Shown here: piece after piece, positions 46,165-56,786 of the stretch
Position numbering within the stretch: position 1 is the stretch's first letter
How the letters are laid out: every line of letters starts with the position of its first letter
Origin: Pyricularia pennisetigena
Taxonomy: Eukaryota > Ascomycota > Sordariomycetes > Magnaporthales > Pyriculariaceae
DNA length: 64,000 bases
NCBI RefSeq assembly: GCF_004337985.1
Contig: NC_043744.1
Coordinates: 3,988,663 to 4,052,662 of the forward strand
Direction: 5' to 3'
The notes under the pieces: generated by a model
The model's input: only the letters and a program-made list of their open reading frames with translations
Databases searched by the model: none
What the model was told of the DNA's origin: nothing
Made by a program: the position numbers and the translations under genes

Positions 46165-47214
46165 ATGAAGCTCGCAATCTTTAGCGCCAAGGGCTATGAC
46201 AAGAAGTACTTCAGTCAAGTCCAGGCCTCGCATGAAAAGCTCTCCAACATCGACCTATCATTCATTGAATTCCCCCTCTCACCTGAAACAGTCCAGCTCG
46301 CCAAAGGTGCCCAAGCAGTCTGTGCCTTCGTCAACGACAACCTTTCCCGCCCAGTCCTGGAGGGATTATCAGAGCTCGGAGTGACCACGATTCTCCTCCG
46401 CTGCGCCGGCTTCAACAATGTCGATCTGGACTGCGCCAATCAGCTCGGCTTGTCGGTCGCCAACGTACCATCATATTCCCCCGAGGCAGTCGCAGAGTTC
46501 GCCGTTGCGCTCCTCCAGACGGTGAACCGCAAGACGCACCGAGCATACAACCGCGTCCGCGAAGGCAACTTCAACCTCGATGGTCTCTTGGGCCGCACCC
46601 TGCACGGCAAGACGGTCGGCGTCGTGGGCACTGGCCGCATCGGTATCGCCTTTGCGCGCATCATGGTCGGTTTCGGCTGCAAGCTGCTCGCGTACGACGT
46701 TTACCAGAACGAGGAAGTCGGAAAGCTCGGTGGCTCGTACCAGTCGCTCGATGAAGTCCTCTCCAAGTCGGACTTTGTATCCCTGCACTGCCCACTCATG
46801 GACGCGACTCGGCACTTGATCAACAGCACAACGCTGTCGAAGATGAAGCCAGATGCGATTCTGATCAACACTTCGCGCGGAGGTCTGATCGACACCAAGG
46901 CGGTTATAAATGCCCTCAAGGCCAGGGAGCTAGGCGGTCTTGCGCTGGACGTGTACGAGGGCGAGGGTGCTCTCTTCTACAATGACCACTCGGCTGACAT
47001 TATCCAGGACGATGAGCTGATGCGGTTGATGACGTTCCCCAACGTGGTTTTGTGCGGTCACCAAGCCTTCTTTACCGAGGAGGCACTGACGGAGATTGCC
47101 GAGTGCTCGTTTAGGAACCTTGACGATTTGGCCAACGGCCGGGAGTGCAAGAACTCGCTTGTGGCGGCCAAGAAACCATTGTTGAGGAGGGAGAGTATTC
47201 CTCACCGAATCTGA
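46165..47214 (+). CDS. D-lactate dehydrogenase-like D-isomer-specific 2-hydroxyacid dehydrogenase
   Basis: One exon encodes 349 residues from the ATG at 46165 (MKLAIFSAKGYDKKYF). Upstream in-frame sequence is leader-like, so this start is preferred. The NAD-binding motif is VGVVGTGRIGIAFARI. The catalytic set is present: Arg in NTSRGGLID, Glu in ALDVYEGEG and His in VVLCGHQAFFTEEA. The LDVYEGEGALFYND segment is specific to D-LDH-type rather than formate or glycerate dehydrogenases. It should interconvert pyruvate or a related 2-oxoacid with the D-2-hydroxyacid using NADH in the cytosol. No targeting signal is seen. It could be housekeeping (fermentative or methylglyoxal-linked metabolism) or supply a D-hydroxyacid to a neighbouring pathway. 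All catalytic residues are intact. Confidence 0.92.
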   Translation: MKLAIFSAKGYDKKYFSQVQASHEKLSNIDLSFIEFPLSPETVQLAKGAQAVCAFVNDNLSRPVLEGLSELGVTTILLRCAGFNNVDLDCANQLGLSVANVPSYSPEAVAEFAVALLQTVNRKTHRAYNRVREGNFNLDGLLGRTLHGKTVGVVGTGRIGIAFARIMVGFGCKLLAYDVYQNEEVGKLGGSYQSLDEVLSKSDFVSLHCPLMDATRHLINSTTLSKMKPDAILINTSRGGLIDTKAVINALKARELGGLALDVYEGEGALFYNDHSADIIQDDELMRLMTFPNVVLCGHQAFFTEEALTEIAECSFRNLDDLANGRECKNSLVAAKKPLLRRESIPHRI

Positions 47215-47742
47215 GGTTGAAGCTGGTGGTCCAGGTTCTGAAAATCGTTTTGTTTCATGGTCTTGGGTGGCGTCTGGTGGCTTGGGTATCGTTCAGAGCT
47301 CTGCGTGTTGGCTCTTGGTGTCTTCTTTGGGAGGGATCGTTTGATGCGGCATCATTAGCTCCACCTGTCTCGGTTCATCTCCTCTCACTCCTCGTAGGAA
47401 GTCTTTGAAATAGACAAATCTTTTCGGAAGAAAAAGTATCTGCGCTCAAGTCCAGACGAAGGTGGACAGATGGCAGGGAATAACTCAAGACAACGAAGAG
47501 GTGTGAGGTAGGGCGACGCCAATCCATGGGCTCTTCTGGTTTTTTTTTCTTTTTTCTCATTTTTCTTTCTCAGGATAAGGGTCGTCACTCCCTCTCCTTG
47601 CCTTTGAATTCGGAAGATGGCGGGCAGCTTGCGATCAACGCTAGAACAGGGCGTGCACTGAAGCACACCCCGAGCAAGCCCCGACGCCGCAGTCTCCTGG
47701 TCAAATAAAACGGAGCAACACTAGTATGGGGATGCCGCGAAG
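47215..47742. other. Convergent 3' intergenic region
   Basis: This 528-bp spacer lies between the stop codons of convergent genes, with a T-rich stretch near 47539-47570. No gene is seen. Confidence 0.55.
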
Positions 47743-48373
47743 CTAATCCCATTGTCCGTGCATGATCCAGTCGACGACGACTGCAGTGACAAGATGAAGG
47801 TCAGCACATGCTGAACCAGGAAACAAAATAATATGCCAGTGTATGTATTCATGCCAACCGCTACTTACCGTCAGAAAGCCCACCATCCTCATCGTCCTCT
47901 TCCTCTTCTTCCTCCTCCCTCTCCTCCTCCTCCTCGACTTCTCGGCCCACCTGGCCCACCTCCTCCTCCCCAACCCTCTCCCACTCACCCTCCAACCCAA
48001 CGAGACCGACCGCCCACGCCGCAGCGCGCAGCACGGCCTCCCCAGGCACGGCCCAGCCCACCACATCGAACCCGTCAAACAGCCTCGCGGCCGCCGACGG
48101 GACGACGTAGCCCCCGTCCCGGAGCAGGGCCGCCAGCGTCGCCAGGAAGTCCCAGCGCCGCTGCGCCTCCCGGTCGAGGGGCGCGCTGTTGAGCTCGTCC
48201 CGCGCGATGCACACCACGGGCCCGTCGGTCAGGGCAAAGGCCGACGGCAGCGAGCAGAGTGTGCCCTCGCGGGCGCACTCGCCGCAGGGACCGCCGCCCG
48301 GACGAGTACTGGCGTGGCACTGCCGGCTGCCCAGGTGGCAGGCGCGGCAGGGTTGTTGGTGCTGGACAGGCAT
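47743..48373 (-). CDS. Small acidic protein with Zn(II)2Cys6-like N-terminal cysteine cluster (180 aa)
   Basis: Two exons (48373-47869 and 47780-47743) encode 180 residues. Six cysteines at residues 9-40 have the spacing C-x2-C-x6-C-x10-C-x2-C-x6-C, exactly the pattern of the fungal binuclear zinc cluster. The usual basic residues between Cys2 and Cys3 are mostly absent (HLGSRQ). The middle is Ala/Leu-rich and globular (RRWDFLATLAALLRDGGYVV). The C-terminal part is extremely acidic (long Glu/Asp runs, ~140-165), then SDVVVDWIMHGQWD from exon 2. It lacks the large middle-homology domain of typical Zn2Cys6 activators. It could be a small regulator, a corepressor-like protein or a non-DNA-binding zinc protein. 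A CAA/CAT triplet repeat lies directly upstream of the start. It sits beside the small-molecule-enzyme genes. Confidence 0.65.
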
Positions 48374-48379
48374 TTCTGG

Positions 48380-48460
48380 TGCTGCTGCTGCTGTTGTTGT
48401 TGTTATTGTTGATGTTGATGTTGATGTTGTTGTTGTTGTTGATGTTGATGTTTGCTGTTG
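48380..48460. repeat. GCT/GTT/GAT trinucleotide repeat
   Basis: About 80 bp of mixed GCT, GTT and GAT triplets on the plus strand (CAA/CAT/CAG in the sense of the 47743-48373 gene) lie immediately 5' of that gene's start codon. Confidence 0.9.
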
Positions 48461-50907
48461 GGGGTGGTGGTCAGGTGTGACGTTAGTGTTGGCAACTTGT
48501 AACTTGCCAGGGTTTTAACAAAGAAAAAAAAAACCACGAAATTGTTCGAGATGCAGACTTACAAGTGCGGGTTCTGTTGTGTTGTGTTGAGGGGATGAAA
48601 CTGCGACTTTGCAAATTTTGGGAATATGAGTTTTGGGATTTTGTATCTGGCACACTTGAGCCACTTCTGATATCTGCCTCTGCTGGGATAAAAGTCCCTC
48701 CGTAGCCTAGAAAATTTGCGCCAGCTGCTTGCAGACGTGCCTTCCTGATCTGGACAAATAATTGCTCCTAGGCACAGTGCCGTGACAGCCAGCCAGCTGT
48801 GAGCAATAACAAACCCGTACTACCAGCCTAACCATCTTCAAATATGCTGGCTTTTTCGCTCCTTGCTATCAGCCATCTCCATTTACGCAAAATATGTCTT
48901 CCAGTAAGACTTGGGATGTGGAATTTGTGGCTGTGCAACTTCCGGTGACATTGTTTATCGTTTATATTCTCGACATTACTCTAGTCAGACTGGCGTCCAA
49001 CTGTCCAAGGTCCGTAGGTCATCATCTGTGGACGTGAGTCACCGCCAAAACGAGATGTTTCCATGTTGACAAGATATCTAAATAAACACCCATCCCCCAT
49101 CAGTGAGGTCAAATCCGTTTATTAGGCCTCGAAAGTCTTCCATAGGAGTCATCTCGGAAGATCCAAGATACTTGCTCCAACTGTATCCCCTGAAATCGTC
49201 ATCAATTTTACTTTTTGGGGATAGCTACTGTTACCCTAAAGCGTTACTCTCAATGCCCCTAAAACGCATTGTAATCATATGTGAGCTCTGCAGGAGCTGA
49301 TGATAAATTTGAACACAGGCAGATTTGCGTTTTGTGTTATTGCATTAACGACACTGAAGCAGTATTAAGTCACATCAGACCTGCAAATCGCCTCCATAGA
49401 AAATACGGCGCCCATTTGTTCCCGAGACAGACTACCGAACAAAGCTAGTCCCGCTATGTTACCGATGACAGATTGCTAACCCCGGACTGCACAAAGACAG
49501 AGTGTCGGGAATACGTGTCTATTGGTGATCTGCCTTTACCTTCACACACCGCTTTTCAAGACGGTTAGTGTCTGAGATGAGGTACACGACAAAGGCGTGT
49601 GGGAGTGTTAAAAGCGAAGGCTGCACTAATAGTCGATATTGTTTAATTCGACAGTCAGCAGTCTTACAGCATGGTTTAAAAGTAGGCTGACTTGGTAAGT
49701 TATTTATATATACAAAAAATGCTGCATATGTTTACATTACATTAAGGTTCCTGTGGCAGCATCTATGTTCTAATAGTCTTTCTGGATACAAATAATTAGA
49801 AAGCTATGCTGTTGCAAGGAGCATGCTTGACCCATGTAGACTAATATTCCAAAGTAATACTGGTATTCATATTCTTCAGTCAAATGCGGCCTGGTGGATG
49901 TCTCCTGGTAAAAGTGCAGAGCTCATCACTTTATTTTCCTGCACTGCAAAATGCGAATTTGTATTTCATCCTCATTTAGGGCTGTGGTTATCAGCCTCAA
50001 TAATATCTACGAAAGGTTTCATGTGCAACAATCTTCTACTAGGCTAGCACTTTATTCCTAACGCATGTCTTGTTGGCGGCTGTAAATTGCGTAGAATAAA
50101 TATTTGATAATCCACATATGTTGGACTCATAGTAGCTGTTGCAATTATATTTGTATTTCCTAACGAGAAACGGCATTGTAATCCTCGTCTAATACTAATA
50201 TGCACACAAACGGCTACGTCAAGTTAAAATGTGCACTGTAAACAAGTTAAAAAAAATTGGTTAAAATTCTTTTTACTTCTAGTGATTGTCTTTTTGGGAT
50301 GTCCTAAGCAGGAAAAGCTCTGATGAGGAATAGGTTATGGAAGATTTTATGTCAATCATAATTAGGCTATTTATATTTATTATAAATTTGATATAATGCC
50401 GAAAAATGAAACTAGCCAAAAGGTTCAAAGATTAGTATGTCACAATGTTTAGTAACTATAACTTAATAAATGTGAGCAGCCCCTGTTTTATAGGCTTAGG
50501 TCGTGGGCGTTTGTCGACTTTGTATTATAATTACTAAAAATCAATACTTTACAACTAAGTACGTCACTACGTCTACGTAAACAACTCTAGTTTTCTAACT
50601 TACCTGTCTGTCCATATACATTATTTTCTTTTCGTCGCTACTTTTCACTTTCTCAATGTATCTCGGAATTGCAAACCTCTCAACTGTTTTTCATGTTTGG
50701 TTATAACTGCGACTGTACTCTATATAACTCTTTTCTTGTTTTCTTCACAGGAACCATATCGCTTTTGCATTCTCGTGGAGCTACATTTGCTGGTCATTAA
50801 AAGTCGCCAAACGCACGTTTCCAAACCTGCTAGGTTCCCCATGGCGCTTGCCACCTCTGCCGTAACCGCCGCGGACCCGCCCTCGATCCCCGAGCGCTTC
50901 AGCCAGC

Positions 50908-51249
50908 GTGACGTTGACCTTGTTGACACCATGGGTTTGTTACCATGGGCCCCGCGATCTTGCTAAGGGCTATGGCGACGGCCAAAGTGCCCAGCTTCAA
51001 CGCCGCTATCCTAGCAAAACGACGGGAGGAGAGTCTGAATTCTGGGAACCGGACGTGAAAACTGTTGTGGAGAGCAATAGTGATGACCGACCTGGCCACA
51101 GACGCAGTTCGGCTGATTATTTCACGCCAGGCCCTTCGTCCGTAGAGCCTGTTTATAGCACTCATGGTCAAAAGAACAACCTGACAAGGTTCGAAGAATG
51201 GAGACTTAAATATCTGGTACGCAATTTGAAAAAAAGGCCTATGGGGTGA
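50908..51249 (+). other. Coding-like open frame of unknown identity
   Basis: A 113-codon frame has an ordered-looking middle (SEFWEPDVKTVVESNSDDRP and FTPGPSSVEPVYSTHG). The segment just upstream (50840-50935) is also coding-like in another frame (PPSIPERFSQRDVDLVDTMG), and the opposite strand is open too. It may be a decayed gene with frame disruptions. No family is recognised. Confidence 0.25.
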
Positions 51250-51612
51250 ATGATATGAGGAGGAAGAAAAGCTACTACCCGTAAACTAAGATAAGAACTT
51301 GAGTTGGTCGAAAGGCGTTTTTTGCGCGGGTGTTCTTTATACGAACTGGCCTCACTGAATATAATTGCCCGCATAATGGAGAATTTCGACCCCTTCACGG
51401 CGACATGGTGGCTTGGGCTCACTTAGTCCTCAAATGGAAGTGGCGTACTTGATTATTTTTCGTTCCCAACTTATCGCTTTGATTTATATTATAGATCATA
51501 CTAAAAGTTCTGTATAACACTGTGCGTACGGGTTTGCCCAGCATTCTGGGGTCACTTGACAGTACAATTAGTCGGACGAGATTTTGCTTCTGCATAAAGG
51601 CAGCCGTTATTA

Positions 51613-51885
51613 TTGTTATCTTCAGCACCCCTAATAATTAATTATACTGAATTTGAATCCACTGGGGCCATGAATGCGGTTGCGGGAGGCCAACCTATCC
51701 GGAAGGCCGTGGCCAAATATGCGATTCCCAGGTCAACCCTCCGGCGTCTAGCCACTAAATGCAGTTGCGGTACTTTTCAACCTGACGTGCTTTGATCACA
51801 GGGCTCGTAAGCGCTTTGAGCACTGTTCCAGCCTTTCCAAACGTTTCAGCACCTCCACATGGATCCTAAGGAAGGAATTGGTGTA
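51613..51885 (+). pseudogene. Fragment of a pogo/Fot1-type (CENP-B/psq HTH) transposase
   Basis: The frame contains MNAVAGGQPIRKAVAKYAIP followed by RSTLRRLATK, which matches the psq-type helix-turn-helix of Tc1/mariner-pogo transposases (pattern GQ-x-IRKAA-x-x-(F/Y)-x-IP-x-STL). After a stop and frame change, ARKRFEHCSS and then STWILRKELV resemble the next, WIL-containing helix of the same domain. The frame is broken and there is no DDE catalytic domain, so this is a decayed, non-functional copy. No inverted repeats were located. Confidence 0.55.
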
Positions 51886-52639
51886 GGATTGACCATCGAT
51901 TTCTAGTAATAGGCTCCGAGGAAACCTCTAAGTGTCCCTCACCACGTCCTTTACTGATAAGCGAAAAATAGTCTGTTAACGGGACGGGCTTCTGCATCTC
52001 TTCCTGCTCCGTCACACACACATTGCTAATACTTTTAACAATTGTTTCGAGACACGACATGAAAAGCAGGAAAGCTTTGCTTGCGTTGAGCAAATAAAGT
52101 TACCTTTTTAACCAAAATAATGTATTGTTGCAGCTCGAGCACAGTTTGTTCGAAATAGTTTTAAACTGATTTGTAACTAGGGGACAACGGCCACCATCTC
52201 CAAATAAAATTATTTGATTTCTTTTAGTGGTTTTGTCGACATTTCCTCCAAATTGGGCAAAGCAAACGAAACGTTCAAGGTCTGCAGTGTCCCTGGCCCG
52301 AGGATAAAAGGCTAGCAGCTATAAAAGGCTGAAGATATCTGCCGAACAGGGTGAAAACCTACGACGGTTGTGTAGCTTGGAACGAGTCGAACATGGCGTA
52401 ATCCCCATTACACTGCTGGCGCTGTTCTCTGACCCAATGAACCCAGCCACAAGGATCCTCTGAAGCTTTTGGATGCAGTTCCAAATTATCGGTGCAGACC
52501 AGTTCTGCAGCAGTTATTATCGCCACAGGTGGGCGGGTAGAAAGTGTCACAGGCCTGGGAACCGCAGGCAGATATGGGCTCAGGGTATTTATAACGGTGG
52601 CGGTTGTGCTCACTGCTAAATAACAGTGGTCATTGGGGC

Positions 52640-52800
52640 TCGAAGCCTTTTTCCGGATGCGCGCATGATTTATCTTGTGAACCAACACAACGCCTGCCTC
52701 GACGCAGCACTTCCCGAGGGACCCGCCACACAGCAGAAAGCCGGTGCTGGGGCCACAGCTGCCATTGGTAGAATACCCTTGGTCCGGACAGACGCCTTCC
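52640..52800 (-). pseudogene. Broken chitin-binding (CBM18/hevein-type) fragment
   Basis: On the minus strand the sequence NGSCGPSTGFLLCGGSLGKC followed by CVEAG has the first four cysteines of a fungal CBM18 module (C-x8-C-x6-CC). The expected aromatic-Cys-Gly part is missing. The surrounding frame (52359-52820) lacks a signal peptide and other domains. It is probably a relic of a secreted chitin-binding protein; an unrecognised spliced gene cannot be excluded. Confidence 0.35.
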
Positions 52801-54309
52801 TGGTAGTGGCGTTTCCGCACAAAACTCGCGATATTTTGTCACGGTCTAGTTTGGGGCAATATAACTTATGGAAGATGCGCGTATTGTTACTTGCTCTGTA
52901 GAGCCGCACCTAGACAAAAGCAGCAACAGCTGGGCCAGTACAAGTATTCGAACCTCGGTATATCCTGTGGGGATACGGGTAACCATAACCAGAAAGCCAA
53001 CCGGCCGTCCTTGCCACATCAATCGCCAAAGCTAGAGCCAACGCAGGTGATCTTCCCTCCCACGGCCACATTTTCCATCAGTGGATACACGGCGAGCCCT
53101 GGCTAAATACTCGGTCGTAAATGAGAAAAAAGTAAGCTATTGAGCACACGTTGACACTTGGAACAACTTTATCAACTTGGGTCACCGTTTGGTACTGCTT
53201 ACGCATGAGCACACAGTACTTTGATCCCCCAACCCATCCATAACACACAAGTCCCATATCAGGGGCCCTCTCCCCCGTTTGGCTGATTCGGAGGTGCGCA
53301 CAGCAATGTCAGAGCGCTTCAAGCAGGGCCGCGGCCGTGCCATGCAAAGATCTGCGAGGAGCGCCAACAGTCCGAAGATGAAAAAATGTCCTCTCAAGCT
53401 TCGGAGGGTCGAGGACAATCATGCAGACGTCCATCACGTCGCATGGGGAGTGATGAAGCTAATTGCCACATTCGACCTTGTCAGCGAGTTGGTACTTCTC
53501 GACGAGCATTATAACGAAGGAGAAGCTCAGATATGTCGATGAATTCCTCTTCCCAAGCGTCACAGCTGTCTTTTTTTGGGCACTTTCAGGGCACAGAGAC
53601 GGCATACGGAATCGAGTACAAATCCCACAACCGCTGGACATACAAGGATAACAAGTATTGCGCCTGTGAGGCTCAATCTTTTTTTTTTTTTTTTTTTTTG
53701 TACTTCCTTCAGGAAAAATTGGGCTTTTGCTCCATCAGTAGTGCATTTGGATAGATCCAGGGCACCATGACGTGTGCCCTTTTGGGGAGTTGATTGGGTC
53801 TCTCAAAATGTTTTCTCAGGATGACGTGGAGCAGCGCTTTGTCACCGGCGTTTGAGATCCCGAAGGCTACGATGGTACAAACTTCTTACTAGTTCCGAGC
53901 CGCCACTGGAGCGGACTTATCGAGAGTACAACTGGTTATAGGTGGGGTGGGTAGACATGGGGGAAATGAGCTTGCATCACTTCAGGCTAGGTTAGCATTG
54001 AAATTGACAGCTAGGCGTTTTGATTACAGTAGGTTGAACTTTTGAACCAGGTGTGGGCGATCAGTGGGCATTGCGGTTTTAGACCTGCACCTGCTATGTT
54101 TACATGCAAAAGCGAGAGTTAGAATTCAAAAAAAGTGAGGTGACATATTGTAAAGTAGCATTTTTTGTGTCTAACAAGCCTGTCGCCTTGCTTCTGCCCC
54201 GTTGAAATGCTGCTCCAAGCATGAAGTACCTAAGCTGAACGCAAATTATCCGCAACTCAAGTTGCTCTATGAGGTAGAAAAGAGTAGAAACGTAAGGTTT
54301 TGTCCGAGT

Positions 54310-55200
54310 TTACTTGTACTGAGCAATCTTTTGCTTGATAAACTCCCCAAACATCTCAAAGACCATGTCATTCATCTTGTATTCAGACAGGTCACCTTTG
54401 TGGCCCTGGTTCTCATTGAGCTCTTTGCACAGATGAAAGATGCTTTTCTGCTTTTTGAAAAGATCCGCTTTTTCTAGAGTGATTTTTGAAATCTCCGCCT
54501 CGAGCTCAGCAATCCTGTCGACGTCTGCCTTTGACCTCTCGTTCCTCTTGAGCTTGTCCGTGAGCTCCGAGTTTCTCTCCCTGAGCGCATTGACCTTGTT
54601 GACGAGGTCGCGCATCCTCTTGGGTATGAAGCCCTTCCTGTCGAGGTTCTTGTTTTCCTCTTCAAGCTCCTTGTTCCTCTGGCGCAGGTGCTTGATCTCT
54701 TTGGCCGGGTCGGCGACGGATGCGAGGGAGTTGTAGTCCTGCCACTTGCTATCGACTGCCTCGATGACCTCCGTCATCGTAGCCTCGAAGGTGTTTGGTG
54801 CCTGAGTCTGAACTCGGCCCGCCTCTCGTAGCTGCCACTGGGCCGCGGCAAGGTCTGCACGGGCGGCTTTGAGCGTATTGCTCAGCTGCTCGATCTCAGC
54901 ATTCAACTTGTCCATGACGTTGCCCTGGCTTGGGCTCGTCCCTGCGGCCGAGGTGGGGGCTTTCTCATCCCCAGGGGCCTTGGCTTGGGCGTCATGGAGA
55001 AGGTGGCGCAGATCCTCATTCTGCAGTTGGATTGCTGCAGCAATTCTTTTGCTGGCCAGCACAGGGTCCTCGGTGGTGGCGACTTCGGGATGTGGCGGGG
55101 GACACTCTTGGAGAGCTTCTTCGATACAGTCGAGGAATAGCTCATTGGACTCATTGGACTCACTGGAGTCAATAGTCGATGATCTAGAATGATGCGACAT
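54310..55200 (-). CDS. Coiled-coil protein of unknown function (296 aa)
   Basis: A single-exon frame of 296 residues. The N-terminus is Ser-rich and acidic (TIDSSESNESNELFLDCIEE). Two coiled-coil regions are clear: about 90-135 (KLNAEIEQLSNTLKAARADL) and about 165-260 (HLRQRNKELEEENKNLDRKG, VNALRERNSELTDKLKRNER, RIAELEAEISKITLEKADLF). The C-terminus is amphipathic (KMNDMVFEMFGEFIKQKIAQ). There is no signal peptide, membrane span or enzymatic motif. Codon usage is GC-rich, unlike the island to its right in transcription direction. It could be a cytoskeletal or scaffold-type protein; the coiled-coil pattern alone does not say. A 5' leader intron is possible. Confidence 0.7.
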   Translation of the reverse strand: MSHHSRSSTIDSSESNESNELFLDCIEEALQECPPPHPEVATTEDPVLASKRIAAAIQLQNEDLRHLLHDAQAKAPGDEKAPTSAAGTSPSQGNVMDKLNAEIEQLSNTLKAARADLAAAQWQLREAGRVQTQAPNTFEATMTEVIEAVDSKWQDYNSLASVADPAKEIKHLRQRNKELEEENKNLDRKGFIPKRMRDLVNKVNALRERNSELTDKLKRNERSKADVDRIAELEAEISKITLEKADLFKKQKSIFHLCKELNENQGHKGDLSEYKMNDMVFEMFGEFIKQKIAQYK

Positions 55201-56786
55201 ATTGGATTTCTGGAATGTTAGCTATTGGCTTGGTGTGTAGGTGAGCATGAGCGAGGATGTGACTTACTGGGATGCTGATGTTTGGGACTGTCGGGCGGTT
55301 GGGTTTTTTGTTTGACCAAATTCGCAAATATGTTTGGCTCTATACTGAGAGGAAAGTGAAAAGAAGAACTCGTTTGACCGCAGCAAAGACACACCAGTGA
55401 TTGCCGGTCAATTTGGGCGTGCATTCAGCTTGACAACTCTTGTTTTCATTAACAAGCACAACTACTGAGTTTTACACACAGATTTGCTGGACTTTTCATA
55501 TAACTTCCAGTATGAAGCTCTAATCCAGTGAAGCCAGTGTCAAAACCTTTGAAAACCGTTTTATTTGAAGGCGGTATTTCCACCGTATTTCAGAAACTGT
55601 CCCTTTTATCCAGCATTCAATAATTCAAGACACCCTGGACCCGTTTTACAAGGCATGGTCATTAAACGGACCAGTTTGATTATTTAGAACGAAGATACCT
55701 AGGACCTTGAATAGTGAAATATCAGTATTGTAACATGGCATATTACAAGGCCGAAAACATAGACACAAATATCGTCTCCTGGGGAGCTTAAAAGCGAGCG
55801 GACTCCAAAGGTTCTCCAGTAAATCAGTTTGTAATGCAAGGAGAAGATCTGAGTGAGGCTCGGCTACAGCAGCTTGAATAGTAAAATACATAATCAATAT
55901 GTCAGCATTGATCAGCGTAGATTTCACTACAGAACAATTCACCACATTGTGGGGGTTTGTATCTAGGGATTTAGCTACGTTTTGAGAAAAAAAAAAAAAA
56001 AAAAAAAGTGTAGGAGGCCAAAACTCCTTTTCAGGGCTTTCTGGAGCCAGGTATCAGACAGGAATAAGAAAAAAGCCCAATCTTGATTTGCTTGGAGAAA
56101 GAAAGACAAAGATGTTCAAGTAGGTATGCATTGTGGTATTCTTTATCAGCTGCAACATGCACACCAACTCATTTTATTGCTAGATGGAATGTGACTTGCC
56201 CATGTACCTGGTGTTCCAAAAACAATCAAGTGATAATATTCAGGGAAAATCTCTTCATTCCGTAGACAAGCGGCTTCAACCGCAGCCATGTTTTAAAAGT
56301 CCCGGTGGGCAATTTAGCCGACGCATATCCCGTAAATTGCGCGTAAACAAGTCATAGGCCGGTACCTGCATAACATTGATTTTCTTCCCTCCCACAAAGA
56401 CCGCTTGAAATGCGACCTTGTTCCTTATCTTCTGCACAAAGGTCTTGGTTCTGTCCCGTTTTTTCCGGTTGTCCAACGCTTTCCAGCGCCGGCGATTTGA
56501 CCCCCTTGCCTTTCCGCATTTGCTCACATATAGACTGAAAATCTCCCGCGAAGATCGCTCCAAGAAGCAAGAGATACGCGGCATCGGCAACAACCAGCCG
56601 AACCCGAGCTAGTATGTTGCGGGCCTGCGAGTAGCGTATGCATGTATAACTCGAGACACCTGCTATTTCTGATATTCTGTGATCATGTAAAGTCTGCTGA
56701 CCGTCGCCATGCTTCTAAAGCAGTGGCTTCGGAAGAAAATCCCTTTAGAGACGCTCCAGATCAGCGGACAATTCCCCCCTTTCAAG
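55201..56786. other. Divergent intergenic region, no gene recognised
   Basis: The 1.6-kb spacer is AT-rich and contains an A21 run at 55987-56007. A 105-codon frame at 56276-56593 (minus) is basic and somewhat coding-like but has no family or splice support. Confidence 0.5.

Larger units (their letters stand above)
48374..54309. other. 6-kb gene-poor, AT-richer island with transposon and gene relics
   Basis: There is no intact gene. By inspection 49.0-50.7 kb is clearly AT-rich, as in decayed or RIP-mutated repeats. Remnants recognised are a transposase helix-turn-helix fragment (51613-51885) and a CBM18-like fragment (52640-52800, minus). An ORF at 50908-51249 is coding-like but unidentified. 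A T21 run lies at 53679-53699. Confidence 0.6.

Noticed and set aside
47843..48412. Plus-strand frames opposite the zinc-cluster-like gene (Pro/Leu-rich)
   Set aside because: They arise from the complement of Glu-rich codons and the triplet repeat; the minus strand has the meaningful cysteine pattern and a phased intron.
53279..53760. Several overlapping 60-90 codon plus-strand frames
   Set aside because: No recognisable domain, frames change repeatedly and run into a poly-T tract; probably decayed or random sequence.
56276..56593. 105-codon basic frame on the minus strand
   Set aside because: Somewhat coding-like C-terminal half but no family match, no splice partner and an opposing open frame; kept out as a gene.
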